Below, piece after piece: positions 10,541-18,484 of a DNA stretch of 64,000 nt (positions are counted from its first letter, which is position 1; each line of letters starts with the position of its first letter). The translations under genes were made by a program, and so were the position numbers. The stretch is from an uncultured Novosphingobium sp. (GTDB taxonomy: Bacteria > Pseudomonadota > Alphaproteobacteria > Sphingomonadales > Sphingomonadaceae), in contig CAMPHR010000016.1 of assembly GCA_946886075.1 (NCBI GenBank), positions 8,649 through 72,648 on the forward strand, in the 5' to 3' direction. Under the pieces are notes generated by a model. The model ran no database searches. It had not been told where the DNA came from and saw only the letters and a list, made by a program, of their open reading frames with translations.

Positions 10541-11017
10541 TCAGCGGCTGGTGATCCGCGCGATTTCCTTCGCCACCATCTCTTCGACCAACGCCGGGAG
10601 GCGAGCGTCCAGCCATTCCTTCAGCATCGGCTTCAACATGGACCGTACCAGACCGTCCAACGTGTTGTCTTCGCCGTCCTTCGGCGTCACCAGCATGGAG
10701 GACAGGGTTGAGAGCGAATGGCGCGCCGCCACCTCGCTTTCGACCGAAAGGATGGAATTGTCTTCGCCCGCGACTTCGACGCGTGGGGCCTCTGCAGTCT
10801 TGTGGGCAGGCATCGGCTCCTCCGCTTCAAGTTCGTCGGTCAATTCCAGCACTTCATCGACAACCGGACCAGCGGCCTCAGCAGCCTGCTTGGACGACGC
10901 GTCGGACTTGCCACGGCGCGACACCGCCTGCGCGGCCTCCTCGCCTTCCTCCGCAATGATGCGCTTGATGGACGAGAGGATGTCCTCCATCGAGGGTTCC
11001 TTGCTCATGTCACCCAT
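10541..11017 (-). CDS. PopZ-like DUF2497 protein
   Basis: The product of about 158 aa has an N-terminal helix (EPSMEDILSSIKRIIAEEG), a long acidic, probably disordered middle and a conserved C-terminal helical region (LVRSMLKPMLKEWLDARLP). This is the layout of DUF2497 proteins, the family of the Caulobacter pole-organising protein PopZ. PopZ self-assembles at the cell pole and tethers ParB and signalling proteins. ATG 11017 is preceded by AGGGGC about 5 bp upstream; ATG 11008 is also possible. It lies between tolC and valS on the same strand, an arrangement I recall as common in sphingomonads. Confidence 0.85.
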   Translation of the reverse strand: MGDMSKEPSMEDILSSIKRIIAEEGEEAAQAVSRRGKSDASSKQAAEAAGPVVDEVLELTDELEAEEPMPAHKTAEAPRVEVAGEDNSILSVESEVAARHSLSTLSSMLVTPKDGEDNTLDGLVRSMLKPMLKEWLDARLPALVEEMVAKEIARITSR

Positions 11018-11034
11018 CAAAAGCCCCTGTTAAC

Positions 11035-12504
11035 CTAAGGTTGCTGCGCCAACCCAGCGGGCACATTGGCATTTTGTGCAGGCGTGTCAACGGTTCTAGT
11101 CGCTTGGGACCGTGGCGCCGGGTCGAAATCCCAATCGAACCACTTGCCCTTGACCCGCTCGTAATTAACCATGGGGTTGTAGAGCGCGCCCGTTTCCAGG
11201 TTCAGGTCATCCGCTTCGGCATGCCCCATCGCCGCCAGCAGGCTGAAGCCCGCGACATAGGCGTTGCGGCGTGCCGACACGAGTTGCACTCGGGCGTTAA
11301 GCGCTTCCTGTTCGGCATTCAAGATGTCCAGGATGGTGCGGCTGCCTACGGAATTTTCCGCCCGCACACCCTCCAGCGAAAGATTGGCTGCTTCCACCGC
11401 TTTCTGGTTGGATTCGATACTCTGGATAGACGCCTGCCAGCTTGCATAGGCAGAACGGGTCTGCGCGATGATGTTCCGCTCTACCTCGATCTCTTGCTCT
11501 ATCGACTGTGATTGCAACGCCTGGCTCTGGCGCACCTGCGCCCCGGGCCGTCCGCCCTGATAGAGCGGAAGACGCAACGTCGCGCCTGCCACAGCCTGTT
11601 TGTTGATCTGCGACACTTCGGCCTGCCCTTGGACGGCATCCAACGATCCCAGATAATGCGTGTAGCTGCCCTGCGCGAAGCCTGAAAGGGTCGGGAGGAC
11701 GGCGGCTTTGGCAACCCGCACATCATATCCAGCCGCCTCACGCTCCTTCCGCGCAGCGGCAAGGTCAGGATTATCGGCGAGCGCGACCTGCACTGCGGTC
11801 TCCGGAGCAGCGGGAAGGCCCGGCAACGGAGGCGGCGGCTGCAGGTCATCGGGGGCCGTGCCGACCAGCGCGATGTAATTCTCGCGGCTGTTGATCAGGT
11901 TCGCCTGCGCAGTCTGCAGATCCGCCTGGGCGAGAGCCAGCCGCGATTCGGATTGCGCCACGTCCGTTCGGGTAAGATCGCCCACCTCGAACCGGTCGCT
12001 CGTCGCCTGCAGGTTGACGCCCAGCGCGCTGACATTGGCAAGATTGAGGGAAACGATCGCGCTGTCCCGGATGACATCCATATAGGCGCCGACCACGCGC
12101 GAAAAGATCGATGCTTCCGTCCCGCGGAGATTGGCTTGCCCTGCCTGCACACGGACCTTCGCCGCCTTCACGCCGTTGCGCACCGCCCCACCCTGGTAGA
12201 TGGGCACGTTGATCGTCGCCGTGCCAGCCAGCGACCGGTCGGGCGCTAGAAAAGCCTGGGCAGGCTTAACCAGCAATTCCTGGAATTCGGCACTCGTGGC
12301 GAGATCGGGCCGCCCGTCGGCTTTCCGGATCGGCACATTTTCGTCTGTCGCGCGCTGTTGGGCCCGCGCACCGGTGAGCGTTGGATTATGTTGATACGCC
12401 TTCGCCAATGCGCCCTGCAGCGTCTCCGCTCGCGCGACGCCGGAGCCGAGGAGCAGCAGAACCGTGGCGGCTGAGTGCCGAAGAAACACCTGCTTTGCGG
12501 TCAT
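11035..12504 (-). CDS. tolC: TolC-family outer-membrane efflux channel
   Basis: The 489-aa precursor begins with a Sec signal peptide (hydrophobic core ATVLLLLGSGVA, cleavage near ARA-ET). Two OEP repeats follow, each with long alpha-helical hairpins, for example the segment with AYQHNPTLTGARAQQRATDE near the mature N-terminus. TolC trimers form the outer-membrane duct for tripartite efflux pumps and type I secretion. The inner-membrane partner genes are not in the window. The gene lies 17 bp downstream of the pcm-like gene, so the two probably share a transcript. Confidence 0.93.
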   Translation of the reverse strand: MTAKQVFLRHSAATVLLLLGSGVARAETLQGALAKAYQHNPTLTGARAQQRATDENVPIRKADGRPDLATSAEFQELLVKPAQAFLAPDRSLAGTATINVPIYQGGAVRNGVKAAKVRVQAGQANLRGTEASIFSRVVGAYMDVIRDSAIVSLNLANVSALGVNLQATSDRFEVGDLTRTDVAQSESRLALAQADLQTAQANLINSRENYIALVGTAPDDLQPPPPLPGLPAAPETAVQVALADNPDLAAARKEREAAGYDVRVAKAAVLPTLSGFAQGSYTHYLGSLDAVQGQAEVSQINKQAVAGATLRLPLYQGGRPGAQVRQSQALQSQSIEQEIEVERNIIAQTRSAYASWQASIQSIESNQKAVEAANLSLEGVRAENSVGSRTILDILNAEQEALNARVQLVSARRNAYVAGFSLLAAMGHAEADDLNLETGALYNPMVNYERVKGKWFDWDFDPAPRSQATRTVDTPAQNANVPAGLAQQP

Positions 12505-12521
12505 GACTCCCCCGGGGCCGG

Positions 12522-13154
12522 TTAAAAGACAAATCGCTCCGGTGCAGCAAAACCGGGCAGCGCAACCATCTCAAGGTCCGTCAGGCTGACGAGACCTAGG
12601 ACGCCGGATACCACACGGCCGCTGCACAGGCGCGTGACGCCACGCTCCACCAGGCCCGTCACTACGCGCGCGCCGTCGGCGAGTTGTGCGATCAGTGTCG
12701 CGGGCACTTGCTCCACCGCTCCGTCGATGAAGAGGATGTCGTAGGGCGCACCGTCGGGCGCTCCAGCCGCGAGCGGGCCGCGCACGATGACGGCATTCCC
12801 TGCCGTCAGCTGCGGGCCGTCCTCAACCTCCACCGCCGTCACCTTTGCGCCCAAGGCGCTTAACAATGCCGCGCTATATCCCGTCGCTGCGCCGATCAGC
12901 AGAACCCGGTCGCCCTGCTCCACCTGTGCTTCTTTCAGCAGGCGGCCGGTGGCGAGCGGCGGATTGAGCGCGCGGCCGCCAGCCAGGGGGATCGAACGAT
13001 CGACATAGGCCATCGCGCGGCGTTCGGCAGGCACGAAGTCTTCCCGGGGCACGCGAGCCATCGCGGCAATCACCCGCGGGTCATCGACATCGCTTGTGCG
13101 AAGCTGGCTTTCGACCATTGCGGCCCGCATCGATGAAAAATTCTGCTCGGTCAC
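12522..13154 (-). CDS. Protein-L-isoaspartate O-methyltransferase family protein
   Basis: The 210-aa product matches the Pcm family: an N-terminal RAAMVESQLRTSDVDDPRV, then DFVPAERRAMAYVDRSIPL, then the SAM-binding strand VLLIGAATGYSAALLSALG and the acidic strand DILFIDGAVEQVP. True Pcm repairs isoaspartyl residues with S-adenosylmethionine. The glycine motif is GAATGY rather than the more usual GTGSGY, a difference I recall as common in sphingomonads, so activity on isoaspartate is likely but unproven. GTG 13154 was chosen because GAGG sits 7 bp upstream. tolC follows directly. Confidence 0.85.
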   Translation of the reverse strand: MTEQNFSSMRAAMVESQLRTSDVDDPRVIAAMARVPREDFVPAERRAMAYVDRSIPLAGGRALNPPLATGRLLKEAQVEQGDRVLLIGAATGYSAALLSALGAKVTAVEVEDGPQLTAGNAVIVRGPLAAGAPDGAPYDILFIDGAVEQVPATLIAQLADGARVVTGLVERGVTRLCSGRVVSGVLGLVSLTDLEMVALPGFAAPERFVF

Positions 13155-13343
13155 GATATTACCTCGATTGGCACAACTGTATTGGCATGACAATACAGCG
13201 CTGACATTATCGGGACCTCTAGATCACGGGGCAAGCCACGCCAAGCGGCTTTCAGCGCGCGTAGACGAGAATCTTGGGATCAGCACCCACCCGCGCGCTT
13301 GACTTTGGAGCAAAAGCCGCACATTTGCGGCCACCCACGCCGA

Positions 13344-13417
13344 GGCCCGATGGCGGAGTGGTTACGCAGAGGACTGCAAATCCTTGCACGCCGGTTCGAT
13401 TCCGGCTCGGGCCTCCA
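13344..13417 (+). tRNA. tRNA-Cys (GCA anticodon)
   Basis: A 74-nt cloverleaf folds here. The acceptor stem is GGCCCGA paired with TCGGGCC (13407-13413), the discriminator is T and the CCA end is encoded (13415-13417). The anticodon loop contains GCA within ACTGCAAAT, and the T-loop is GGTTCGATTCC. A U discriminator is typical of tRNA-Cys. Its 3' end is the left attachment site of the island that follows. Confidence 0.96.
13402..13417 (+). repeat. Left attachment-site core (attL) in the tRNA-Cys 3' end
   Basis: The 16-bp sequence CCGGCTCGGGCCTCCA, covering the T-arm edge, acceptor 3' strand and CCA, recurs exactly and in the same orientation at 30332-30347. The match extends 7 bp upstream with two mismatches. 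Exact repeats of a tRNA 3' end bracketing foreign DNA are the usual footprint of tyrosine-recombinase integration. Confidence 0.85.
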
Positions 13418-13452
13418 TTTCTGCTTTCAGAGACGTCCAAGAACGTCCGCGG

Positions 13453-13476
13453 AATGGCTGTTTTCCGCCATTTTTT
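13453..13476 (+). terminator. Rho-independent terminator downstream of tRNA-Cys
   Basis: The arms AATGGC (13453-13458) and GCCATT (13467-13472) pair around an 8-nt loop, and four more T follow. It lies 36 bp after the tRNA and should end its transcript. Confidence 0.6.
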
Positions 13477-13527
13477 CGGGTATAATCGACCGCATTTGTC
13501 CGGGTCTGTATACGTCAATCCAGCCCA

Positions 13528-13549
13528 TTTGATGGTCGAATTGATGGTA
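13528..13549 (+). repeat. Candidate integrase arm-type repeat, left end
   Basis: TTGATGGT occurs twice, 4 bp apart (13529-13536 and 13541-13548). A related 22-bp element with 18 of 22 matching positions stands at 30249-30270 near the other island end. Paired short direct repeats near both attachment sites fit arm-type binding sites of a tyrosine recombinase. Confidence 0.4.
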
Positions 13550-13578
13550 CGAGCCGGGACCGCATAGCGGAGATACCA

Positions 13579-13959
13579 TCATGGGAGCCGGAAGGGCGCA
13601 GAAATCTGGTCTAACCGCCGCTTGGGTGAAGCGCGAAAATAGCCCGATGCCTGAAGACGATCGGTCCCCACCACCGTAAGTGCGACGACGTGACGCACCC
13701 CCGCGTCGCGTGCTGCTTCTAGCAAGTTGGTTGTCGTGCCACGAAAGAACGCGAGAGCGGCCTCGTCCTCGAACGACGGGGCATTGCTGACATCGACCAC
13801 GACGGCGGCATCAGTCAGCGCTTGTGCCAGGCCGGCGCCGGTCAGCGCGTCGATGCCGGTGCTCGGTGAAGCGGCGACAACCTCATGACCCTCGGCCCGC
13901 AGCAGTCCGACGAGGGGTCGACCGATCAGTCCGGTGCCGCCGATAATAACGATCTTCAT
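13579..13959 (-). pseudogene. NmrA-like NAD(P)-binding reductase, C-terminally truncated
   Basis: The frame begins MKIVIIGGTGLIGRPLVGLL, a clean Rossmann start with the GGTGLIG nucleotide motif, and continues through VVVDVSNAPSFEDEAALAFF and ALTVVGTDRLQASGYFRA. Homologues of this atypical SDR/NmrA family are about 250 aa and go on after GYFRA with a Lys-rich helix. Here the homology stops at about 13635, and 15 unrelated residues follow to the stop at 13579. About half of the protein, including the substrate domain, is missing. GGAG stands 8 bp before ATG 13959. The truncation coincides with the lost integrase. Confidence 0.65.
13581..13679 (+). pseudogene. Possible 5' remnant of an island integrase
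   Basis: ATG 13581 is preceded by GGAG at 8 bp and opens a 32-codon frame starting MGAGRAQKSGLTAAWVKREN. The pattern of a basic start followed by LTAAxVKR resembles the N-terminus of tRNA-targeting tyrosine integrases, and the position about 160 bp after the tRNA is where such genes begin. After about 22 codons the frame runs antisense into the truncated NmrA gene, so the rest of the gene appears deleted. The similarity is by eye only and the segment is short; chance is not excluded. Confidence 0.35.
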
Positions 13960-14130
13960 ATCCATGTCTCCGATGCAAGCGTCTGCCTGCATGACGAGAT
14001 GGCCGCCTCCGGTGTGACACGGGACGACCGCGAGAACGAAAAATATCTGAGCCATGATGTCACGTTGCGCCGGCGTACCTCGTCAAGTCAGGGAGCGCCG
14101 ATGCTCGGCGCCAATGACGAGGAAGGCAGC

Positions 14131-14586
14131 ATGACCGAGATGAAGCGTTTGAACTGGTCGGAAATCGCACCTGAGGGCGCCAAGGCTCTGTTCGGGATTC
14201 ATCATTATGTGACCAGGAAGACGGAGCTTCCTGAAGAACTGATCCATCTGATTTTTCTACGAGTGTCGCAAATCAACGGCTGCGCCCATTGCATCGATAT
14301 GCACACCCGTGATCTGCTCAAGACCATGGCGATCGACAAGGTCGCGCTGGTCCCCGTCTGGGCTGAGGTGCCGCATCTGTTTTCCGACCAGTATCGAGCA
14401 GCGTTGGCCTGGGCAGAGGAAGTGACCAACCTCAGCACGACCCATGCTTCGGACGAAGCTTATGCCGCCGCTGCCGCCGCCTTTGCTGAAAAGGACTTGG
14501 TCGATCTCACGCTAGTGATCGCGGCAATGAACGCATTCAATCGTCTGGGCGCGCCATTCCGCCTGCACGTCGCCGCGAAGCCATAG
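14131..14586 (+). CDS. Carboxymuconolactone decarboxylase/AhpD-family protein
   Basis: The 151-aa product has the AhpD/CMD fold signature: RVSQINGCAHCIDMHTRDL, with the redox pair CxxC followed by H four residues on. AhpD-like members of this family are peroxide-reducing or thiol-disulfide proteins; few are true decarboxylases. ATG 14131 follows GAGGAAGG closely; ATG 14101 in the same frame is an alternative. It diverges from the truncated NmrA gene. NmrA-type reductase and AhpD-like genes often occur as a pair, so this is probably the intact half of a former pair. Confidence 0.87.
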   Translation: MTEMKRLNWSEIAPEGAKALFGIHHYVTRKTELPEELIHLIFLRVSQINGCAHCIDMHTRDLLKTMAIDKVALVPVWAEVPHLFSDQYRAALAWAEEVTNLSTTHASDEAYAAAAAAFAEKDLVDLTLVIAAMNAFNRLGAPFRLHVAAKP

Positions 14587-14594
14587 GCTCTCGC

Positions 14595-14624
14595 GAAGGG
14601 GGAGCATGCCCTGCATCCCCCTTC
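14595..14624 (+). terminator. Stem-loop after the AhpD-like gene
   Basis: GAAGGGGGA (14595-14603) pairs with TCCCCCTTC (14616-14624). There is no T-run, so it is a possible factor-dependent terminator or mRNA-stabilising hairpin. Confidence 0.4.
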
Positions 14625-14769
14625 GACGGCATGCGACCAAAATTGGTCATTCGCCTTTGTGATGGCGAACGTACAATACTGACAGAGCCGGACGTTCGCC
14701 CAGCGTGAGCAGATGCGTTTCCGCTCGCAATCGATTATAGCCGCGCCGCCCTCGACAAGGGAGGCGTTC

Positions 14770-15390
14770 ATGCAGATTGCGGTTCTGACGTTCGACGGAT
14801 TCAACGAATTGGACTCGTCAGTCGCGGGAGCAATACTAAACCGTCTTAAGTCAAAGGGCTGGGCGGCGCACATCACGTCCCCGTCCGAGGAGGTCACGTC
14901 CATGAACGGCCTTACCGTGCGGCGTCAGAAGCCACTAGAGTTCGCGACCCAAGCTGATGCTGTTCTGATCGGTAGCGGTATCAGAACGCGCGAGATCGCA
15001 ACTGACGCGGACCTGCTGCACCGGCTCAAACTTGACCCGTCTCGCCAGTTAATCGGCGCACAATGCTCGGGAACCCTTTTGCTTGCAAAGCTTGGGTTCG
15101 TCGGGAATCTTCCCGCCTGTACCGATTTGACAACCAAGCCTTGGGTGATTGAGGCCAGTGTGAAAGTGATCGACGCGCCGTTCGTCGCTCACGGCAACGT
15201 CGCGACGGCAGGCGGCTGCTTGGCCTCACAATATCTTGCCACCTAGATGGTCGCTCGCGGCGCTTCCCTGCGTGATGCGGAAGACGCGATACACTATGTC
15301 GCGCCTGTGGGCGAAAAGGCACTGTACGTCGATCAGGCAATAAGCGTCGTCCGTCCTTTTCTCGCCGAGAAAGCCACTATAACTGCCTAA
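14770..15390 (+). pseudogene. DJ-1/PfpI-family protein interrupted by an in-frame TAG
   Basis: The frame from ATG 14770 (GGGAGG 5 bp upstream) encodes a DJ-1/PfpI domain: MQIAVLTFDGFNELDS, then QLIGAQCSGTLLLAKLGF with the nucleophile-elbow Cys, then ATAGGCLASQYLAT. A TAG at 15244-15246 stops it at 158 aa. The same frame continues without a break as ARGASLRDAEDAIHYVAPVG and on to TAA 15388-15390, and family members carry Trp (TGG) where the TAG stands. This is therefore a single nonsense change in an otherwise intact gene of about 206 codons. The shorter product would lack the C-terminal helices. Confidence 0.8.
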
Positions 15391-15506
15391 CGCTACGGCG
15401 TTTACTGACACCAGCAGCGCTAGCAAACGATCGAATTTCGCGTTCTCGCAAAGGAAGGTGTTCGGGAGATGCAGACCGGCAGCACCTACGACAATCGGAT
15501 ATCCTA

Positions 15507-15955
15507 ATGAGTGCCGATGTGCAAATTGCGGTGATGAACAGCTCCATCATCATTTGCAATGCGCCCACTGACGCTGATCGCGACGCATCTTTGCACCACT
15601 AGCCGCCTCCAATGCCGAAAACGGCTATCCTGCCGATCCACGTCCAGTCGCGATCCTCCTCCGTGATGAAGGCGGCAACACAATCGCGGCTTATGGGTAG
15701 GACTGTCTACGATTGCCTGTTTGTCGGTTACCTCGTTGTGCCAGAGAGCATGAGAGGCGGTGATTTTAGAAAACAGCTAATGGTGAGCGCGGAAGCCATA
15801 GCTATTAATCGCGGCTGTGCCGGATCGTGGCTCGCGACATTCACGTTTCAAGCACGGGCTTCTATGAGAAGCTCGGCAATTCGGTATTCCGGACGTTGGA
15901 CAACAGCCCTGCCGATAATGTCCGCATCTTCATGCAGAAGCGGCTCGGGCAATGA
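15507..15955 (+). pseudogene. GNAT acetyltransferase pseudogene with three frameshifts
   Basis: Four consecutive segments in alternating frames together spell one GNAT-family protein. The first starts at ATG 15507 (MSADVQIAVMNSS). The second resumes near 15587 (IFAPLAASNAENGYPADPRP, then AILLRDEGGNTIAAYG). The third starts near 15702 (TVYDCLFVGYLVVPE, the GNAT core, then SWLATFTFQAR). The fourth starts near 15857 (GFYEKLGNSVFRTL) and ends at TGA 15953. The third segment also shows a damaged acetyl-CoA loop (RGGDFRKQ instead of RGxGxGxx). The family is acetyl-CoA-dependent N-acetyltransferase. The gene is dead. Confidence 0.75.
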
Positions 15956-16083
15956 TCGAGGGCGGATGCCTCTGCGGCGCTTGTCGCTACGGTACGGACA
16001 ACGACAGCCCAGCGGCGGGGCAGAACCTTGTAGCCCTGCAGTCGGTCATAGCGGCGAATGGCCCCCATGATGGAATGAGATAG
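15952..16083 (+). pseudogene. GFA-family fragment fused to a probable transposase scrap
   Basis: ATG 15952 overlaps the GNAT stop and begins IEGGCLCGACRYGTD, the first zinc-binding CxCxxC of GFA/CENP-V proteins (glutathione-dependent formaldehyde-activating family). Homology ends after about 17 residues. The opposite strand at about 15990-16050 reads YDRLQGYKVLPRRWAVV, which resembles the KGFxVLPRRWVVERT stretch of IS5-type transposases. An insertion and later deletion may have destroyed the GFA gene here. From 16084 to 16258 I see no gene. Confidence 0.4.
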
Positions 16084-16258
16084 CCGGCCTCGTCCGTAGG
16101 CTCAAGGCGATCGCGGGCGCCTTTGGAAAAAGATGCTTCAGTTGGCGCTGAGCAGCCGACCGTGGGCCTCGACGGCAATTTGACGTTTGCGCCAACGGCC
16201 TTCTTGCCGACGATTTTTGTTTCGTCCGGTCAGGAAGCACTCGGGAGAACCAATGGCA

Positions 16259-18403
16259 TCAAGGGCTGGAGTGCAGCCATTCGCGATCGATCGTGACGAG
16301 CGCATCGGCAATCACAGCGCGACCGTTGAAGATGCGTATGGGATTGGCATCGACCTCCTCAATTTCCAGCAATTCAAGCGCCATGCTGGCAAGACCTGTC
16401 ATTATGGTGGCAATGATTTCCACTTCCGCAGTGTCAAGCCCCCGGTCGCCCCGCACCATTCGCCCTCCACACAGCCCCTCAACGGCGTTATGCGCCGCGG
16501 CTAGATTGAACGGGGGGCGCAGCATGATGATCTCTGCAAGGATCTCGACCATTACGCCGCCAAGCCCTACCACGACGATCGGCCCGAACACCTGATCTCG
16601 CTTGATCCCAGCGGTCAGTTCAATACGGGCGGGCACCATCTCCTGGACAAGGATTCCCTCGATCCGTGCGACCGGCGCCGCCCGGGCAACGTTCGCAAGC
16701 ATCGCCCTTGCCTGTTGCTCAGCCTGCTCGGGCGCTATGTCCACGCATACACCACCCGCATCAGATTTATGGGGGAGCGCAGGGCTCATTGCCTTCAGCA
16801 CGACCTTACCGCCGAGCGTCGATGCAGCCCGTGCGGCCTCGGCAGGGGTGCTTACCAAACGCTCCTGCGTTATCGGTAGCCCATTCTCGGCGAAAAGGCG
16901 CTTGCCCTCGTGCTCCATCAACACGCCCCGCCCGCTCGCCAGTGCCAATATCGCTCGCGCACGTTTGACTCGGGCCTTATCAACCGGTTCAGCCAAGCAC
17001 AGCATCGGGCGGTCCAGCGACTGGCGAGCCAACGCACCAAGTGTGCGCACTGCACGGGCGGGATCGACATAGAGCGGCGTCCCAGCGTCAGATACGGCGG
17101 GAACGATGCCGGTCGAAAGGATCGAGACAGGCTTGGGAGAACGATGGTCCAGCGAAACGAGCGCATCGAGATGCGGCTTGGCCTGTTCCCACACCACCGC
17201 GGTTACCATGTCGACCGTCGGGCTCTTTTCCAGCCGATTCAGCAGCCTTTCGATTGTGTCGGAAACGGACATGGCCTGTGCCGTCGTATCGACGGGGTTC
17301 GTGACACTGCCATAAAAGGGCTGAACCATTTCGGACAACAGCGCCACCTGTTCCTCTTCCGGCAGGACAGGGATGCTCAAACCAGCTCTGGCAGCTTCGT
17401 CGGCCAAAAGCACGCCTGCTCCGCCCGATGATGTGAGGATCGCCAGCCGACGGCCCGTCGTCCGCTTGCCCGTCTGGAACATGAGGCCCAGATCCAGCAT
17501 GTCCTGCATCGTGGTCGCGACATGGACACCGAACTGGGCACACACAGCGTCCAGCACTTCCGCCGATCCGGCAATCGCGCCTGTGTGACTTACCGCAGCA
17601 CGCGCGGCATCTTCGCTGCGCCCCGCCTTTAGCAAAATGATGGGCTTGTCGAGTTCCAGGGCGCGCTGCGCCGTCTCTATGAAGACGTCAGGGTGGCGCA
17701 AGGTTTCGATCGCGGCCAGCAGCACCTTGACCTCCGGCTGCTCGACAAGATGGCGCAGCATTGCCGCGACGCTCAGATCAGCTTCGTTACCGGTGCTGAC
17801 GAACCAGCCAAGGCCTAAGCCCGCCTTCGTCGCCATCGTCGCAATATAGGAGCCAAAACCGCCGCTTTGGGACACCAAAGCCACCCCTCCAGCAGGAGGC
17901 AGCGGCGAGTGAGGATCGATGGAAAAGTTTGCGACGACCCCTTCGTGCACATTCATGAAGCCGATGCAATTGGGGCCGATCAATGGCAGGCCGCCGCGCC
18001 GTGAAATCTCAACGATCCTGTCCTGCAATGCGACGCCCTCGCCGCCAATTTCGGCAAAGCCGGCCGTAACCACTACCGCGCCGCTGACCCCAATTGCGAT
18101 CGCTTCTTCCACCACTTCGGGCACCATGCGCCCCGGTACGGCGATGACAGCGAGGTCCACAGGATCCTCTATCTCGCTGAGCGAAGCATAGGCGCGCACG
18201 CCCATGATTTCGGCTTCGGAAGGATGGACAGGGTAGAGACGGCCATGAAATGCGCGCTTTAGGTTAGCGAACAATGTTCCGCCGATGCGCGCCGCTTGAT
18301 TGGACGCGCCGACCAGCGCGATCGACCGCGGCGACAGCATTCGGCTGATCCGACCGCGTCGGTCCTGCGGATGGACTGGTTCCACCGTTTCTGCCTGGAA
18401 CAT
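16259..18403 (-). CDS. NDP-forming acyl-CoA synthetase (acetate-CoA ligase, ADP-forming family)
   Basis: The 714-aa product fuses both subunits of an NDP-forming acyl-CoA ligase. An N-terminal CoA-binding domain (LSPRSIALVGASNQAARIGG) is followed by two flavodoxin-like ligase domains with the phosphohistidine motif SHTGAIAGS, then a C-terminal ATP-grasp domain (GKVVLKAMSPALPHKSDAGG and later LLEIEEVDANPIRIFNGRA). The reaction is acid + CoA + NTP to acyl-CoA + NDP + Pi. In sphingomonads a member of this superfamily (FerA) activates ferulate, so an aromatic or other carboxylate is plausible. AAGGA lies 6 bp before ATG 18403. It is the last gene of a probable operon with two LuxR-type regulators. 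Confidence 0.88.
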   Translation of the reverse strand: MFQAETVEPVHPQDRRGRISRMLSPRSIALVGASNQAARIGGTLFANLKRAFHGRLYPVHPSEAEIMGVRAYASLSEIEDPVDLAVIAVPGRMVPEVVEEAIAIGVSGAVVVTAGFAEIGGEGVALQDRIVEISRRGGLPLIGPNCIGFMNVHEGVVANFSIDPHSPLPPAGGVALVSQSGGFGSYIATMATKAGLGLGWFVSTGNEADLSVAAMLRHLVEQPEVKVLLAAIETLRHPDVFIETAQRALELDKPIILLKAGRSEDAARAAVSHTGAIAGSAEVLDAVCAQFGVHVATTMQDMLDLGLMFQTGKRTTGRRLAILTSSGGAGVLLADEAARAGLSIPVLPEEEQVALLSEMVQPFYGSVTNPVDTTAQAMSVSDTIERLLNRLEKSPTVDMVTAVVWEQAKPHLDALVSLDHRSPKPVSILSTGIVPAVSDAGTPLYVDPARAVRTLGALARQSLDRPMLCLAEPVDKARVKRARAILALASGRGVLMEHEGKRLFAENGLPITQERLVSTPAEAARAASTLGGKVVLKAMSPALPHKSDAGGVCVDIAPEQAEQQARAMLANVARAAPVARIEGILVQEMVPARIELTAGIKRDQVFGPIVVVGLGGVMVEILAEIIMLRPPFNLAAAHNAVEGLCGGRMVRGDRGLDTAEVEIIATIMTGLASMALELLEIEEVDANPIRIFNGRAVIADALVTIDREWLHSSP

Positions 18404-18484
18404 GGATTTCCTTTAATTTGCCGCGATATGTGGGAAAGCTACGGCATCCGCTCGCCTGCTGCATGGTCCTGCGGGACTAGACGA

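Noticed and set aside
15612..16070. A single 152-codon frame that might be a complete gene
   Set aside because: Only its middle third matches GNAT; the family sequence before and after lies in another frame, so it is one piece of a pseudogene.
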